Positions 16,360 through 24,396 of a stretch of DNA of 64,000 bases are shown here, one piece after another. Position numbers and translations under genes: made by a program. Each line of letters starts with the position of its first letter. Position 1 is the stretch's first letter. Source of the DNA: Chitinophaga pinensis (GTDB lineage Bacteria; Bacteroidota; Bacteroidia; Flavobacteriales_D; Crocinitomicaceae); NCBI GenBank assembly GCA_943324745.2, contig CALPMT020000007.1, positions 45,852 to 109,851 on the forward strand, read 5' to 3'. The notes beneath the pieces were generated by a model. That model was not told where the DNA came from. It saw nothing but the letters and a program-made list of their open reading frames with translations, and made no database searches.

Positions 16360-17187
16360 TTAATTGTGAATACTAAATTCCACTGATTTTAAAATGTCTT
16401 CATAAACATAATTATCTGAGATAGAAAAAAGTAACATTTCAGTTCGATATAATTCTTCTGGATATTTATTCTCCCAAAGTAGTTGATGTACTTGTTTAAT
16501 TAATAAGTTAAGTTCCTTATAAGCTTGCTTTTTATCTATAAAAACCTTTCTGTCGAACGTATTAATCATTTTTTTGTTCGCTAATGAATTTTCAGCAGTT
16601 GGATTGTATTTATCCTTCAAACCCAATCGAATCAATACATTCATATCAAAAGCCATCATCTTAGAATTTCTCCCATCAGGTATCGGAAAAAAATTGGACG
16701 ACTCCCCATTTTTTAATAATATCCAATTTAAGGAATAAGCAACCCGAGAATCATAGATAATCAATTCTTCAGGAAACATGAATGCTCCAACTTTAGACGA
16801 ACTAGCAATTCTATCAAACGATATGTTGGCTTTATTAATAACGATTTCTTCTATTAATTTATCAGTTTCATTTCCGCCTGAAATCCCACCCCAATCTTTT
16901 ATAATCCATTTAGCAAGTTCTATGAATTTCGTCTTATTAGTTTGATGCAAATGATGTAAGTGTTTTTTTACAATCTTTTTTAATCCCAATTCTTTTTCAA
17001 ACTTCCCTGCAGGTGAAATTTCAGAAGAATTTGATTCAAATTTTCCTAAGAAATCCTGTTCATCTTGCGAAAGTATTTCAAACCCATACAAACCTTTAAG
17101 ATTAGAATTCCAAGGATAAATAGATGGTAATGTATGTTTGATTTCTTCTAGATAATCAGCTATTATTTTTACTCTAGTTATATTCAT
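16360..17187 (-). CDS. hypothetical protein, 275 aa
   Basis: A soluble protein that I do not recognise. It begins with a helical section (VKIIADYLEEIKHTLPSIYP), has a basic His-rich helix (KKIVKKHLHHLHQTNKTKF) near residue 90, and ends in a helical region (KQAYKELNLLIKQVHQLLW). The middle (LIIYDSRVAYSLNWILLKNG) looks like a small alpha/beta core; the YDSRVAY-NW pattern recalls uncharacterised proteins of defence or mobile loci, but this is weak. Remnants of a WYL regulator lie immediately upstream on the same strand, which fits a decayed regulator-effector pair. Confidence 0.55.
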   Translation of the reverse strand: MNITRVKIIADYLEEIKHTLPSIYPWNSNLKGLYGFEILSQDEQDFLGKFESNSSEISPAGKFEKELGLKKIVKKHLHHLHQTNKTKFIELAKWIIKDWGGISGGNETDKLIEEIVINKANISFDRIASSSKVGAFMFPEELIIYDSRVAYSLNWILLKNGESSNFFPIPDGRNSKMMAFDMNVLIRLGLKDKYNPTAENSLANKKMINTFDRKVFIDKKQAYKELNLLIKQVHQLLWENKYPEELYRTEMLLFSISDNYVYEDILKSVEFSIHN

Positions 17188-17195
17188 GAGGATAA

Positions 17196-17360
17196 TTAGT
17201 TAATTATCTCTTTAAACCTAAGTTTATTCATCGCCAATTCTTGACGTAGTTCAATAATTCTATAACGTTTCAATAAACGTTCTTTTATCAATTTTTTTAA
17301 CGATACAGGTGCAATTAATTTCACTTTTTCTTCATGTTTTAATAGTAGTCTAACTAAGTG
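17196..17360 (-). pseudogene. remnant of a second WYL regulator (C-terminus)
   Basis: The minus strand reads HLVRLLLKHEEKVKLIAPVS, then LKKLIKERLLKRYRIIELRQ, and ends with a stop at 17196. This matches the C-terminal end of WYL regulators, where a VEVL-P-SLR-I-E-L pattern closes the domain. Stop codons interrupt the frame immediately upstream, and no start is present. About 55 codons remain. It shows that another WYL-controlled cassette stood here. Confidence 0.65.
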
Positions 17361-17387
17361 TTATCAAAACCCTTTGTAATTGGGGTA

Positions 17388-17462
17388 TTAACCTTCATCT
17401 AAAGTAGTTCCTTCAGGTGAAATTTCGTATTCATCCGATTCACCATTGAATAAAGGGTAATG
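17388..17462 (-). pseudogene. short orphan C-terminal fragment
   Basis: Directly behind the stop of the 123-residue gene, in the same frame, 24 codons read HYPLFNGESDEYEISPEGTT and end DEG before a stop. The wording looks protein-like, so it may be the tail of a lost gene or of a longer version of the upstream gene. There is no start codon. Confidence 0.3.
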
Positions 17463-17834
17463 CTACAACCCCAACGTATTTATCACGCGTTCTATAATAA
17501 TCTGAATAATACGTTTATTCATTGTTTTGGAATTTTCTCTGTAAAAAGTGTATTCATCCAATGTAAAGCAACCAGAAATTAATCCAACCACTTCGCTTCG
17601 GATTGCATTTCCTTTAAAAAGAATGGTTTGAATAAATTGTTTTTTAGCTGCTCTGGTCAAATTTTGAAATGCAGCTTGACTTAACTCACTTTCCAAACGC
17701 AAGAAAAGTAAATCGTGTTGCATTTTAATAACCGGACGTAAGGTTGTGTTTTGAAATTTTTCCTCCAACGACATGTTTTCATTTACAAGCGCAGTTGGAA
17801 TTTGTGGTCGAATGGAAGTTTTAGTTTGTAGCAT
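17463..17834 (-). CDS. conserved hypothetical protein, 123 aa
   Basis: A small, mostly helical cytosolic protein. The segment NTTLRPVIKMQHDLLFLRLE followed by a C-terminal LDEYTFYRENSKTMNKRII is typical of a Bacteroidota family that databases often label glyoxalase without structural reason. No glyoxalase motif is visible. It is transcribed away from the repeat and palindrome at 17.9-18.2 kb. Function unknown. Confidence 0.65.
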   Translation of the reverse strand: MLQTKTSIRPQIPTALVNENMSLEEKFQNTTLRPVIKMQHDLLFLRLESELSQAAFQNLTRAAKKQFIQTILFKGNAIRSEVVGLISGCFTLDEYTFYRENSKTMNKRIIQIIIERVINTLGL

Positions 17835-17902
17835 AAAATGAATGTTTGTTTAAATGTAAATAAAATCTAGTGACATAGAAAAGATATTTAATGAAACTTT
17901 TA

Positions 17903-17927
17903 ATGTCATCACATATTGTGATGACAT
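17903..17927. promoter_or_regulatory. 25-bp perfect palindrome, operator-like
   Basis: atgtcatcaca-TAT-tgtgatgacat is a perfect 11-bp inverted repeat with a 3-base centre. It lies 69 bases upstream of the 123-residue gene, with no T run on either side, so an operator for a dimeric regulator is more likely than a terminator. Confidence 0.5.
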
Positions 17928-18051
17928 ACAGATAAAAGCCAAAATCTTTACTTCTTTTGCTGTTTCAGAACATGTAATAACAATGTTGTAATTAAAAAAA
18001 AGTATATTAAGTAGTTAGTTGATTGGATATATAATTGATTAATCATAGTAG

Positions 18052-18213
18052 GAAACTACTATAAATTAGATTTTTTGAAGCAAACAAGAAATTAAAACCG
18101 CAGTTTACATTAGTAAATGAGAAGAGAAAGCTTTGCTTTCGAAGACCAAACGGTAGTGCAGGGAATCAAAAAGGAGTTTATCAAACGAAGAAAAAGCCAT
18201 TTATAGAAGTTTC
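18052..18213. repeat. dispersed intergenic repeat, copy 1
   Basis: A 162-bp element whose core (ttagattttttgaagcaaac, ccgcagtttac, gtaaatgagaagagaaagc) recurs at 22629 and 31764. The ends form an inverted repeat of 14/15 bases: gaaactactataaat at 18052 and atttatagaagtttc at 18199. Inside are two small hairpins, tttac-atta-gtaaa and gaaagc-ttt-gctttc. It ends 5 bases before the -33 element of the MBL-rhodanese promoter. Confidence 0.75.
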
Positions 18214-18218
18214 TGGTA

Positions 18219-18249
18219 TTTGTTTTCCCAACCTTACATCGTACATTTG
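18219..18249 (+). promoter_or_regulatory. promoter of MBL-rhodanese gene
   Basis: TTTG (18219-18222), 19-base spacer, TACATTTG (18242-18249): a canonical Bacteroidota promoter placed 24 bases before the ATG at 18274. Confidence 0.75.
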
Positions 18250-18273
18250 TAGTAAGACCCTAAAAATAAAATC

Positions 18274-19683
18274 ATGCATATAGAACAAATGTATACAGGA
18301 TGTTTGGCTCAAGGAGCTTACTACATTATTTGCAATGGAGAAGTTGCAATTGTTGATCCTCTTCGTGAAGTTCAATCCTATATAGACAAAGCAAAAGCGG
18401 ATAAAGCCACCATCAAGTATATTTTTGAAACACATTTTCATGCTGATTTTGTCAGTGGACACTTAACCCTTTCAGAACAAACAGGAGCTGAGATTATTTA
18501 CGGACCCACTGCTGTTCCAAATTTTAAATCAACCATAGCTGAAGATGGACAACTATTCCCATTGGGTGATTGTTTCGTCAAAGTGTTACATACGCCTGGA
18601 CACACCATGGAAAGTTCAACCTTTTTATTAATAGATGCTAACGGAAAAGAGCATGCTATTTTTTCGGGTGACACCTTGTTTTTAGGGGATGTAGGTCGAC
18701 CAGATTTAGCGCAAAAAGCAGCAAATATGACCCAAGAGGAATTGGCTGGTTTGTTATTTGACAGTTTACGTACTAAAATCATGACTTTACCCAATGACAC
18801 AATAGTATACCCAGGACATGGCGCAGGATCCGCATGCGGCAAACATATGTCGAAGGAAACTGTAGGAACTTTAGGGGAGCAAAAACAAAGCAATTATGCC
18901 TTACGTGCAAACATGACAAAAGCGGAATTCATTCAAGAAGTGACTGATGGATTGTTACCTCCTCCTTCGTATTTTCCACTCAATGTGATGTTGAACAAAC
19001 AAGGTTATGAAAGTATAGATGTCATTATCGAACGAGGTACTTTAGCTTTGACCCCAGAAAAATTTGAACTCATTGCAAATTCAACGGATGCGATAGTGCT
19101 AGATGTTCGAAATGAAAAAGCGTTTACGAAATCACATATTCCAAACGCTATTTTTATCGGAGTAGATGGAAGTTTTGCTCCTTGGGTAGGTGCATTGCTA
19201 AAAGACGTAAAACAAGAAATACTGTTAGTGGTACCTGAAGGTCGCGAAAAAGAAGTAGTTACACGTTTAGCACGTGTAGGATTTGATCATACGGTAGGTT
19301 ACTTAGCAGGTGGAATCGAAGCATGGAAACAAGCAGGTAAAGAAGTTGATTCTATTGATTCTATTTCTGCAGAAATATTTAAAACACAATTAAAAGCAGA
19401 CTCCATTGTGTTTGATGTCCGTAAAGAGAATGAATTTCAAAGTGAACACTTACCTCAAGCACAATTAGCGTCCTTGGATTATATCAATGAACATTTAGCA
19501 GAATTCCCAAAAGAAACTCCATACTTTATTTACTGTGGTGGTGGATATCGTTCAGTGATTGCTGCTTCTATTTTAAAAAGTAGAGGATATCATGGAATGA
19601 TTAATGTGGAAGGTGGTTTTAGTGCAATAAAAAATGCAGGAATTCTAACTACTGATTTTGTTTGTCCTTCTACTTTAAAATAA
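18274..19683 (+). CDS. MBL-fold hydrolase with two rhodanese domains
   Basis: A 469-residue cytosolic protein, probably a persulfide dioxygenase-like enzyme of sulfide or glutathione-persulfide metabolism (ETHE1/BLH type). The beta-lactamase domain (about 1-240) has the metal motif THFHADFVSGH near residue 54, HTPGHT near 110 and FSGDTLFLGDVGR near 130. Two rhodanese domains follow. The first (about 265-360) lacks the catalytic Cys (LVVPEGREKE at that site) and is probably structural; the second (about 370-465) keeps it in YCGGGYRS. One inactive plus one active rhodanese is common in this family. It has its own promoter. Confidence 0.87.
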   Translation: MHIEQMYTGCLAQGAYYIICNGEVAIVDPLREVQSYIDKAKADKATIKYIFETHFHADFVSGHLTLSEQTGAEIIYGPTAVPNFKSTIAEDGQLFPLGDCFVKVLHTPGHTMESSTFLLIDANGKEHAIFSGDTLFLGDVGRPDLAQKAANMTQEELAGLLFDSLRTKIMTLPNDTIVYPGHGAGSACGKHMSKETVGTLGEQKQSNYALRANMTKAEFIQEVTDGLLPPPSYFPLNVMLNKQGYESIDVIIERGTLALTPEKFELIANSTDAIVLDVRNEKAFTKSHIPNAIFIGVDGSFAPWVGALLKDVKQEILLVVPEGREKEVVTRLARVGFDHTVGYLAGGIEAWKQAGKEVDSIDSISAEIFKTQLKADSIVFDVRKENEFQSEHLPQAQLASLDYINEHLAEFPKETPYFIYCGGGYRSVIAASILKSRGYHGMINVEGGFSAIKNAGILTTDFVCPSTLK

Positions 19684-19711
19684 AAGTCAATTTAATTCGT
19701 TATACTTTTTC

Positions 19712-21106
19712 GTGAAAAAACAGCTTATATTATTCGCTCTATTATTTAGTATCCTGCTTATTGGAGGTCTAACAGGTTCCTGCAAAAAATCCAGTGGACT
19801 TTCTCAGTCGAATGTTACATTTTCGGTGGATACACTTTTATTTGATACCGTTTTTACAACTCTTGGAACAACCACCCAACAATTTAAAATATATAATCCG
19901 GATGCTAAAACAGTTATTATACAAGAAGTGGAATTGATGGGAGGGAAGACATCTCCCTTCCGTTTGAATGTTGATGGTGCTTCGGGTATTAAATTTGATA
20001 ATCTTAGTATCGAAGGCAAAGATAGTTTGTATGCCTTTGTAGATGTGAAACTGAACGTGAATAACCAATCCTTACCTTTAGTGGTTGAGGATTCGATTCG
20101 ATTTAGAGCAAATGGGAAAGATTATTATTTAAATTTAGTAGTTTGGGGGCAAGATGCCTATTTCCATCGTAGTGAAGTAATTAAAGAAACGCTTTGGAAA
20201 AGTGACAAGCCGCACGTTATTTTTGGAACTGCTGCGGTTGATTCAGCCAAATCTTTGACGATTGAGGCGGGTACTAAAATTTATTTACACAAAAAAGGGA
20301 TGTTAATGGTCTATAAAGGTTCCTTACAAGTGAATGGAACCAAAGATAAACCAGTAATTTTTCAAGGAAATCGCTTAGAAGAGTTTTACAAAGATGTCTC
20401 TGGTCAATACTACGGTATATACCTCCATCAAGCCCAACCTTCTTCAATCAATTATGCAGAAATAAAAAATGGAACCGCTGGAATACATATTTATAGTCAA
20501 GATCCAAAAAATCAACAAGCTACATTGATTTTAACCAATTCCAAAATTATTAACAACGCAAGTTATGGTGTATTTTTATTTGCACATCCTATAGTAAAAA
20601 TGGAGAATTGTGTGATTGCGAATAATGAAAGATATGGTTTGTTTGTTTTGCAAGGCGCCACCTATTATGTTAATCAATGTCACATTTTAGACTATGGTAA
20701 AGATGATAAATCTGCAGCACTTGTTTTGAAAAATAATTATTATAATCCTACAAGTAAAATAAATTATGTATCGGGTATGGAAGGTTCAATCAATAATTCA
20801 GTCATTTATGGTGCGAAAGAAATTGAGGTATTGATTGATACCATTCAAGATCCAAACGTGAAAATTAGCTTAAATTTCAATTCCTGTTTGATCAAATGGA
20901 CAAACGAAAATAATAACGCTAGCTTTAAAAATGTGATTTGGAATTTGAACCCTTATTTTAAAGATCCAATAAATTACAATTACCATTTTGAAAGTAATTC
21001 GCCTTTAAACGGTGGGGGAGATAAAAACCTAATGAATGCCTTTGATATAGAAGGAAATCCACGATCCCTAACAGCGCCAGACATTGGAGCGTATGAATTG
21101 AATTGA
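19712..21106 (+). CDS. lipoprotein with parallel beta-helix
   Basis: A 464-residue exported protein starting at a GTG. The signal peptide ends in a lipobox (LTGSCKK), so it is lipid-anchored. An N-terminal beta-sandwich region (about 30-150, FDTVFTTLGTTTQQFKIYNP) resembles the domain that precedes repeats in Bacteroidota surface proteins. Residues 160-400 read as a right-handed beta-helix with Asn-rich turns (ILTNSKIINNASYGVFLFAH; CVIANNERYGLFVL). The end, GNPRSLTAPDIGAYELN, is the typical choice-of-anchor Q/pectate-lyase-like closing motif. No catalytic residues are evident. It probably acts at the outer membrane. Confidence 0.75.
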   Translation: MKKQLILFALLFSILLIGGLTGSCKKSSGLSQSNVTFSVDTLLFDTVFTTLGTTTQQFKIYNPDAKTVIIQEVELMGGKTSPFRLNVDGASGIKFDNLSIEGKDSLYAFVDVKLNVNNQSLPLVVEDSIRFRANGKDYYLNLVVWGQDAYFHRSEVIKETLWKSDKPHVIFGTAAVDSAKSLTIEAGTKIYLHKKGMLMVYKGSLQVNGTKDKPVIFQGNRLEEFYKDVSGQYYGIYLHQAQPSSINYAEIKNGTAGIHIYSQDPKNQQATLILTNSKIINNASYGVFLFAHPIVKMENCVIANNERYGLFVLQGATYYVNQCHILDYGKDDKSAALVLKNNYYNPTSKINYVSGMEGSINNSVIYGAKEIEVLIDTIQDPNVKISLNFNSCLIKWTNENNNASFKNVIWNLNPYFKDPINYNYHFESNSPLNGGGDKNLMNAFDIEGNPRSLTAPDIGAYELN

Positions 21107-21160
21107 AATACATCCGCACTGCGGACGCAATTGAAAAAAAATATAAAATAGAACAAAACA

Positions 21161-21742
21161 ATGAAATATAATCTTTCTGAAATTACAGAATTAATCAAAA
21201 ACCGAAGAACGATTTATCCGGAGCAATTTAGTACACGTAAAGTACATAAAGAGCAAATTGAAGCAATGTTGAACAATGCGATTTGGGCGCCGACTCATGG
21301 AAATACGCAACCATGGCGATTTACCGTGTTTACAGAAGATTCTAGACAACAATTGGCAGATTTTCAAACCCAATTGTATTTGGATACAACACCCAAAGAA
21401 AATCAAAAAGACACGAAAGTAGCTAAGTTACTAGCACGACCACTACAAGCAACAGCAGTGATTGCGGTTTGTATGAAACGCGATGAAACCGAAAAAATCA
21501 GAGAGATTGAAGAAGTGGAAGCAGTTGCTTGCGCCATTCATAACCTTCAATTAACCGCTGCGGCTTATGGAATTGGGGCGTATTGGTCGACCTCAGCGTT
21601 TATCTACACTCCTGAAATGAATGCTTTTTTAGAAATAGGAGAAAAAGATAAATGTTTAGGGATTATCTATTTGGGTTACCCAGAAATCGAATGGCCTAAG
21701 AGTCATCGCAAACCGATCGAATATTTGACAACTTGGAAATAA
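21161..21742 (+). CDS. nitroreductase family protein
   Basis: A 193-residue FMN-dependent oxidoreductase. The N-terminal ELIKNRRTIYPEQF holds the RRT(I/V) FMN-phosphate contact; WAPTHGNTQPWRF near residue 45 is the classic second motif; YGIGAYWST and LGIIYLGYPE in the last third complete the fold. The family reduces nitro compounds, quinones or flavins with NAD(P)H. Its stop abuts the start of the next gene without spacing, so the two are co-transcribed. Confidence 0.87.
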   Translation: MKYNLSEITELIKNRRTIYPEQFSTRKVHKEQIEAMLNNAIWAPTHGNTQPWRFTVFTEDSRQQLADFQTQLYLDTTPKENQKDTKVAKLLARPLQATAVIAVCMKRDETEKIREIEEVEAVACAIHNLQLTAAAYGIGAYWSTSAFIYTPEMNAFLEIGEKDKCLGIIYLGYPEIEWPKSHRKPIEYLTTWK

Positions 21743-22504
21743 ATGAAGCTTCTCCTGATTTGTGTATCACTTATTTTTTTTGGTTTCATTGCATTAACTC
21801 AAAGTTCCCCTTCTCAAGTTAAAGCATATTTTGGGTTGCAGTATAAACCCTTAATTGCGGGTGATTTTATTGGCTCTTCTCGCTTATTGTTGAAAAATGA
21901 CACGATACAGGCAGAATTTACTCAACAATTAGGTTCTTCTATTGGAGGAGTAATAAGAGTACATTTCAAGAAAAATACTGCCTTAGAAACAGGAATTAAT
22001 CAAGTCATTCGCCACTATAATGTTCAATTTTCACACTTAGATTCTGCCATTACAATCAATAAATCACTAAAAATTGTAGCTTTTGACGTCCCTCTGAATG
22101 TATTGTTTTTTATAAAATTATCTCAAAAGATTTTTATGAACACCTCTTTAGGTACTTCATTTGTTTTTAATCCATCCAATGTAGCTGTAACAGCAATTTA
22201 TAATAAATACAATTTGTTTCGTGCAGAAGGGAGAATGAATAATGTTTTTGCGGTAGATTTAAACGCTAATTTAGGATTCGAATATAGGACAGATTCTAAA
22301 GGTTTTTTCTACATCGGAGCTTCTGGTCGTGTTCCGCTTAAACCCATCTTTAATGTCGCGGTTAGTCATGAAAACACCATGAATCATCAAAAGACCGTCC
22401 TTTTTGGAAGTATGTCAGGAACCTATATTTCTTTTGATTTTCGATATTTCTTCCCGTATAACAATAAGACGAGTATGAAAAGTGGAATGCCGATTGAACA
22501 GTAA
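21743..22504 (+). CDS. predicted outer-membrane beta-barrel protein
   Basis: A 253-residue exported protein with an N-terminal signal peptide (MKLLLICVSLIFFGFIAL). Alternating hydrophobic segments (IGGVIRVHFKKNTALETGIN; VDLNANLGFEYRTD; GTYISFDFRYFF) and aromatic strand ends fit a porin-like 8-stranded barrel. It directly follows the nitroreductase stop. A role in envelope structure or sensing is all that can be inferred. Confidence 0.65.
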   Translation: MKLLLICVSLIFFGFIALTQSSPSQVKAYFGLQYKPLIAGDFIGSSRLLLKNDTIQAEFTQQLGSSIGGVIRVHFKKNTALETGINQVIRHYNVQFSHLDSAITINKSLKIVAFDVPLNVLFFIKLSQKIFMNTSLGTSFVFNPSNVAVTAIYNKYNLFRAEGRMNNVFAVDLNANLGFEYRTDSKGFFYIGASGRVPLKPIFNVAVSHENTMNHQKTVLFGSMSGTYISFDFRYFFPYNNKTSMKSGMPIEQ

Positions 22505-22628
22505 TTAATTTGAAAATTTGAAGATTTGAAAATGGAAGGATGTAACAATGGATTCAATGTAGCAATGTGTAAATTGATAAATCTCCCATGGTTTTTAAGT
22601 TAAATATCAAAATACGCTGAAAATTTAC

Positions 22629-22800
22629 TTGAGGGGAGTTCTAAAAATTAGATTTTTGAGGCAAACAAAAAATTAAATCCGCAGTTTACTCTAGTAAATG
22701 AGGAGAGAAAGCGTTGCTTTCGAAGACTAAACGGCAGTGCAGAGAATTAAAAGGAGTTTATAAAAAACGAAGAAAAAGCAATTTTTAGAGATTCCCTTAA
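22629..22800. repeat. dispersed intergenic repeat, copy 2
   Basis: A 172-bp copy of the element seen at 18052. Its ends pair over 21 positions (22629-22649 with 22780-22800): 17 Watson-Crick pairs, 3 G-U pairs and 1 mismatch. Inside, tttac-tcta-gtaaa and gaaagc-gtt-gctttc recur. It fills the space between convergent genes and its right arm includes the stop codon of the TPR gene, so it may also act as terminator. Confidence 0.75.
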
Positions 22801-23624
22801 TGTGGGCAATGCGCTTCGAGCAATACGCGCGCCTCATCATTCCCCAAATTCGCTGCACGCAGAAAATCAGAACAACCTGCCAGTATGTTATTCACTTTGT
22901 GATAAGCAATTCCTCGTTGTAAAAAGGCTTCATCGTCGTTTTGATCCAATTCAATAACTTTTGAAAAGTTTAAAATCGCATCTTCAAAATTGCTTGCATC
23001 CGACAATAATTTTCCGCGTTCTAAGTAATAATTACCTGCTGTTGGTTTCAATAAAATTGCTTTTGTATATGCTTTGTTTGCCTTTACTGTTTGATGAAGA
23101 GCTGCATAATAGGTCCCATACAAAAACTGAACCTTTGATTTATCCTTACTTAACTTCTGATAACGTTTGATATCAGATAACGCTTCAGGGTGTTTTTTTA
23201 ATCCTAAAAAGCAATAAAAATGAGCTTCCAATGCTTCCAGATTTTTAGGATTCAACAACAAGGTATTTGTATAATTCTCGAGTGCTTTTTCAGATTGATT
23301 TAATCCTTTATAACATTCCCCTAATAGAAAAAAAGTATGCTCTAGCACTTCGTCTTTTTGAGCTATACGCAACAGACTCGTGTAATATAAATCTTGTATA
23401 GCATCTGTATAATACCCCTCTTGAGCATAGACAACCCCTCGTTTGTAATAACACATACTACATTTGGAATCGATGACAATGGCGCGGCCATAATATTGAA
23501 TAGCTAAAGATGAATTTTTCGCTTGTAGGCAACGATCTCCCTTATGGACTAGTACCGAAAGAGATTGGGAGAAAAGTAGGTGTATAGAAAAAAATAAAAA
23601 TACAATACAAGAAAAAACCTTCAT
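22797..23624 (-). CDS. exported TPR-repeat protein
   Basis: A 275-residue protein with a signal peptide (VFSCIVFLFFSIHLLFSQ) and about six tetratricopeptide repeats, for example SLAIQYYGRAIVIDSKCSMC, KALENYTNTLLLNPKNLEAL and FEDAILNFSKVIELDQNDDE. TPR proteins act as protein-binding scaffolds in the periplasm or at the outer membrane. The C-terminus (AANLGNDEARVLLEAHCPH) resembles the usual ending of Bacteroidota TPR proteins with a Sel1-like last helix. It is monocistronic and divergent from the DUF985 gene. Confidence 0.8.
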   Translation of the reverse strand: MKVFSCIVFLFFSIHLLFSQSLSVLVHKGDRCLQAKNSSLAIQYYGRAIVIDSKCSMCYYKRGVVYAQEGYYTDAIQDLYYTSLLRIAQKDEVLEHTFFLLGECYKGLNQSEKALENYTNTLLLNPKNLEALEAHFYCFLGLKKHPEALSDIKRYQKLSKDKSKVQFLYGTYYAALHQTVKANKAYTKAILLKPTAGNYYLERGKLLSDASNFEDAILNFSKVIELDQNDDEAFLQRGIAYHKVNNILAGCSDFLRAANLGNDEARVLLEAHCPH

Positions 23625-23641
23625 AACAAGATGTTTATTTA

Positions 23642-23668
23642 CAAAGATAAATTTTTCAAGGTGTTCAA
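23642..23668 (-). promoter_or_regulatory. promoter of the TPR gene
   Basis: On the minus strand TTG (23666-23668) and TATCTTTG (23642-23649) are 16 bases apart. The ATG follows about 17 bases downstream of the -7 element. Confidence 0.45.
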
Positions 23669-23682
23669 TCCGGTTGAATTTG

Positions 23683-23690
23683 TAGTTTTG
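23683..23690 (+). promoter_or_regulatory. -7 element before the DUF985 gene
   Basis: TAGTTTTG fits the TAnnTTTG consensus and is 12 bases before the ATG at 23703, implying a very short leader. No clear -33 partner is visible. Confidence 0.4.
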
Positions 23691-23702
23691 TAAAAAAATG
23701 AT

Positions 23703-24173
23703 ATGACAAGCATCGAAACCATAATAGAAAAACTAGATTTAAAACCACATCCAGAAGGTGGATACTACAAAGAAACGTATCGTTCAGTGGAAACTTGTTT
23801 GGATGGTTCACGCAATCTTCAAACGGCCATTTATTTTTTATTGACTTCCGATAATGTTTCTCATTTCCATCGTATTAAAAGTGATGAAATATGGTATTTC
23901 CATGCTGGAAGCCCGTTGATTGTTCACACCTTAACCGATAAAGGTCATACACAACATTTAGTAGGAAATGATCTATTAGCCGGACAAACTCCTCAACTTC
24001 TTGTCCCTAAAGACATTATTTTTGGTTCTTCGGTATTGGAAAAAGACAGTTATTCATTGGTTTCTTGTTCAGTAGCTCCAGGATTTGATTTTGCCGATTT
24101 TGAATTATTTACGAAAGAAGATTTGATGGAGAAATATGGAGAATATGAAGAGATAATTGATCTTTTGACGTAA
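23703..24173 (+). CDS. cupin DUF985 family protein
   Basis: A 156-residue cupin. The opening LDLKPHPEGGYYKETYRS is the DUF985 signature, and FHRIKSDEIWYFHAGSPL with LLVPKDIIFGS are the two cupin beta-motifs. Relatives are small cytosolic proteins of uncertain role, some proposed to act on sugars. Length is normal for the family. It is followed closely by a toxin-antitoxin pair that has its own possible promoter. Confidence 0.85.
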   Translation: MTSIETIIEKLDLKPHPEGGYYKETYRSVETCLDGSRNLQTAIYFLLTSDNVSHFHRIKSDEIWYFHAGSPLIVHTLTDKGHTQHLVGNDLLAGQTPQLLVPKDIIFGSSVLEKDSYSLVSCSVAPGFDFADFELFTKEDLMEKYGEYEEIIDLLT

Positions 24174-24189
24174 TTTTTTTGTATATTTG
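24163..24189 (+). promoter_or_regulatory. possible promoter of the toxin-antitoxin pair
   Basis: TTTTG (24163-24167) and TATATTTG (24182-24189), separated by 14 bases, lie 18 bases before the antitoxin ATG. The spacing matches the 14-base class at 4.7-14.1 kb, but the GNCA dyad is missing. Confidence 0.4.
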
Positions 24190-24207
24190 AGTGTATAAAT
24201 TGAGATT

Positions 24208-24396
24208 ATGAAAATTATAGCAGAAAGGCGTTCGATTAAAAAATCTACAATGATTGATATTGTTGATTTTGAAAAAAAAATTGCAGCTATCTCCGAAACA
24301 ACTATTAAACCTCAAATAGAATTTGCAAGCAAATCTTCAGATATTGAGTTGACACAAATTCAAAAGGTATATTCAAATTGCAACATCCACATCTAA
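24208..24396 (+). CDS. probable antitoxin of a zeta-like module
   Basis: A 62-residue charged protein (starting MKIIAERRSIKKSTMIDIVD) encoded immediately before the zeta-like toxin and overlapping it by 19 bases. Size, position and overlap fit the short antitoxins that accompany chromosomal zeta-family kinases in Bacteroidota. The fold is not recognisable by eye; the role is inferred from context. Confidence 0.55.
   Translation: MKIIAERRSIKKSTMIDIVDFEKKIAAISETTIKPQIEFASKSSDIELTQIQKVYSNCNIHI

Noticed and set aside
18498..18893. Minus-strand open frame of about 130 codons inside the MBL-rhodanese gene
   Set aside because: It is antisense to a gene with clear motifs, and its sequence shows no recognisable domain.
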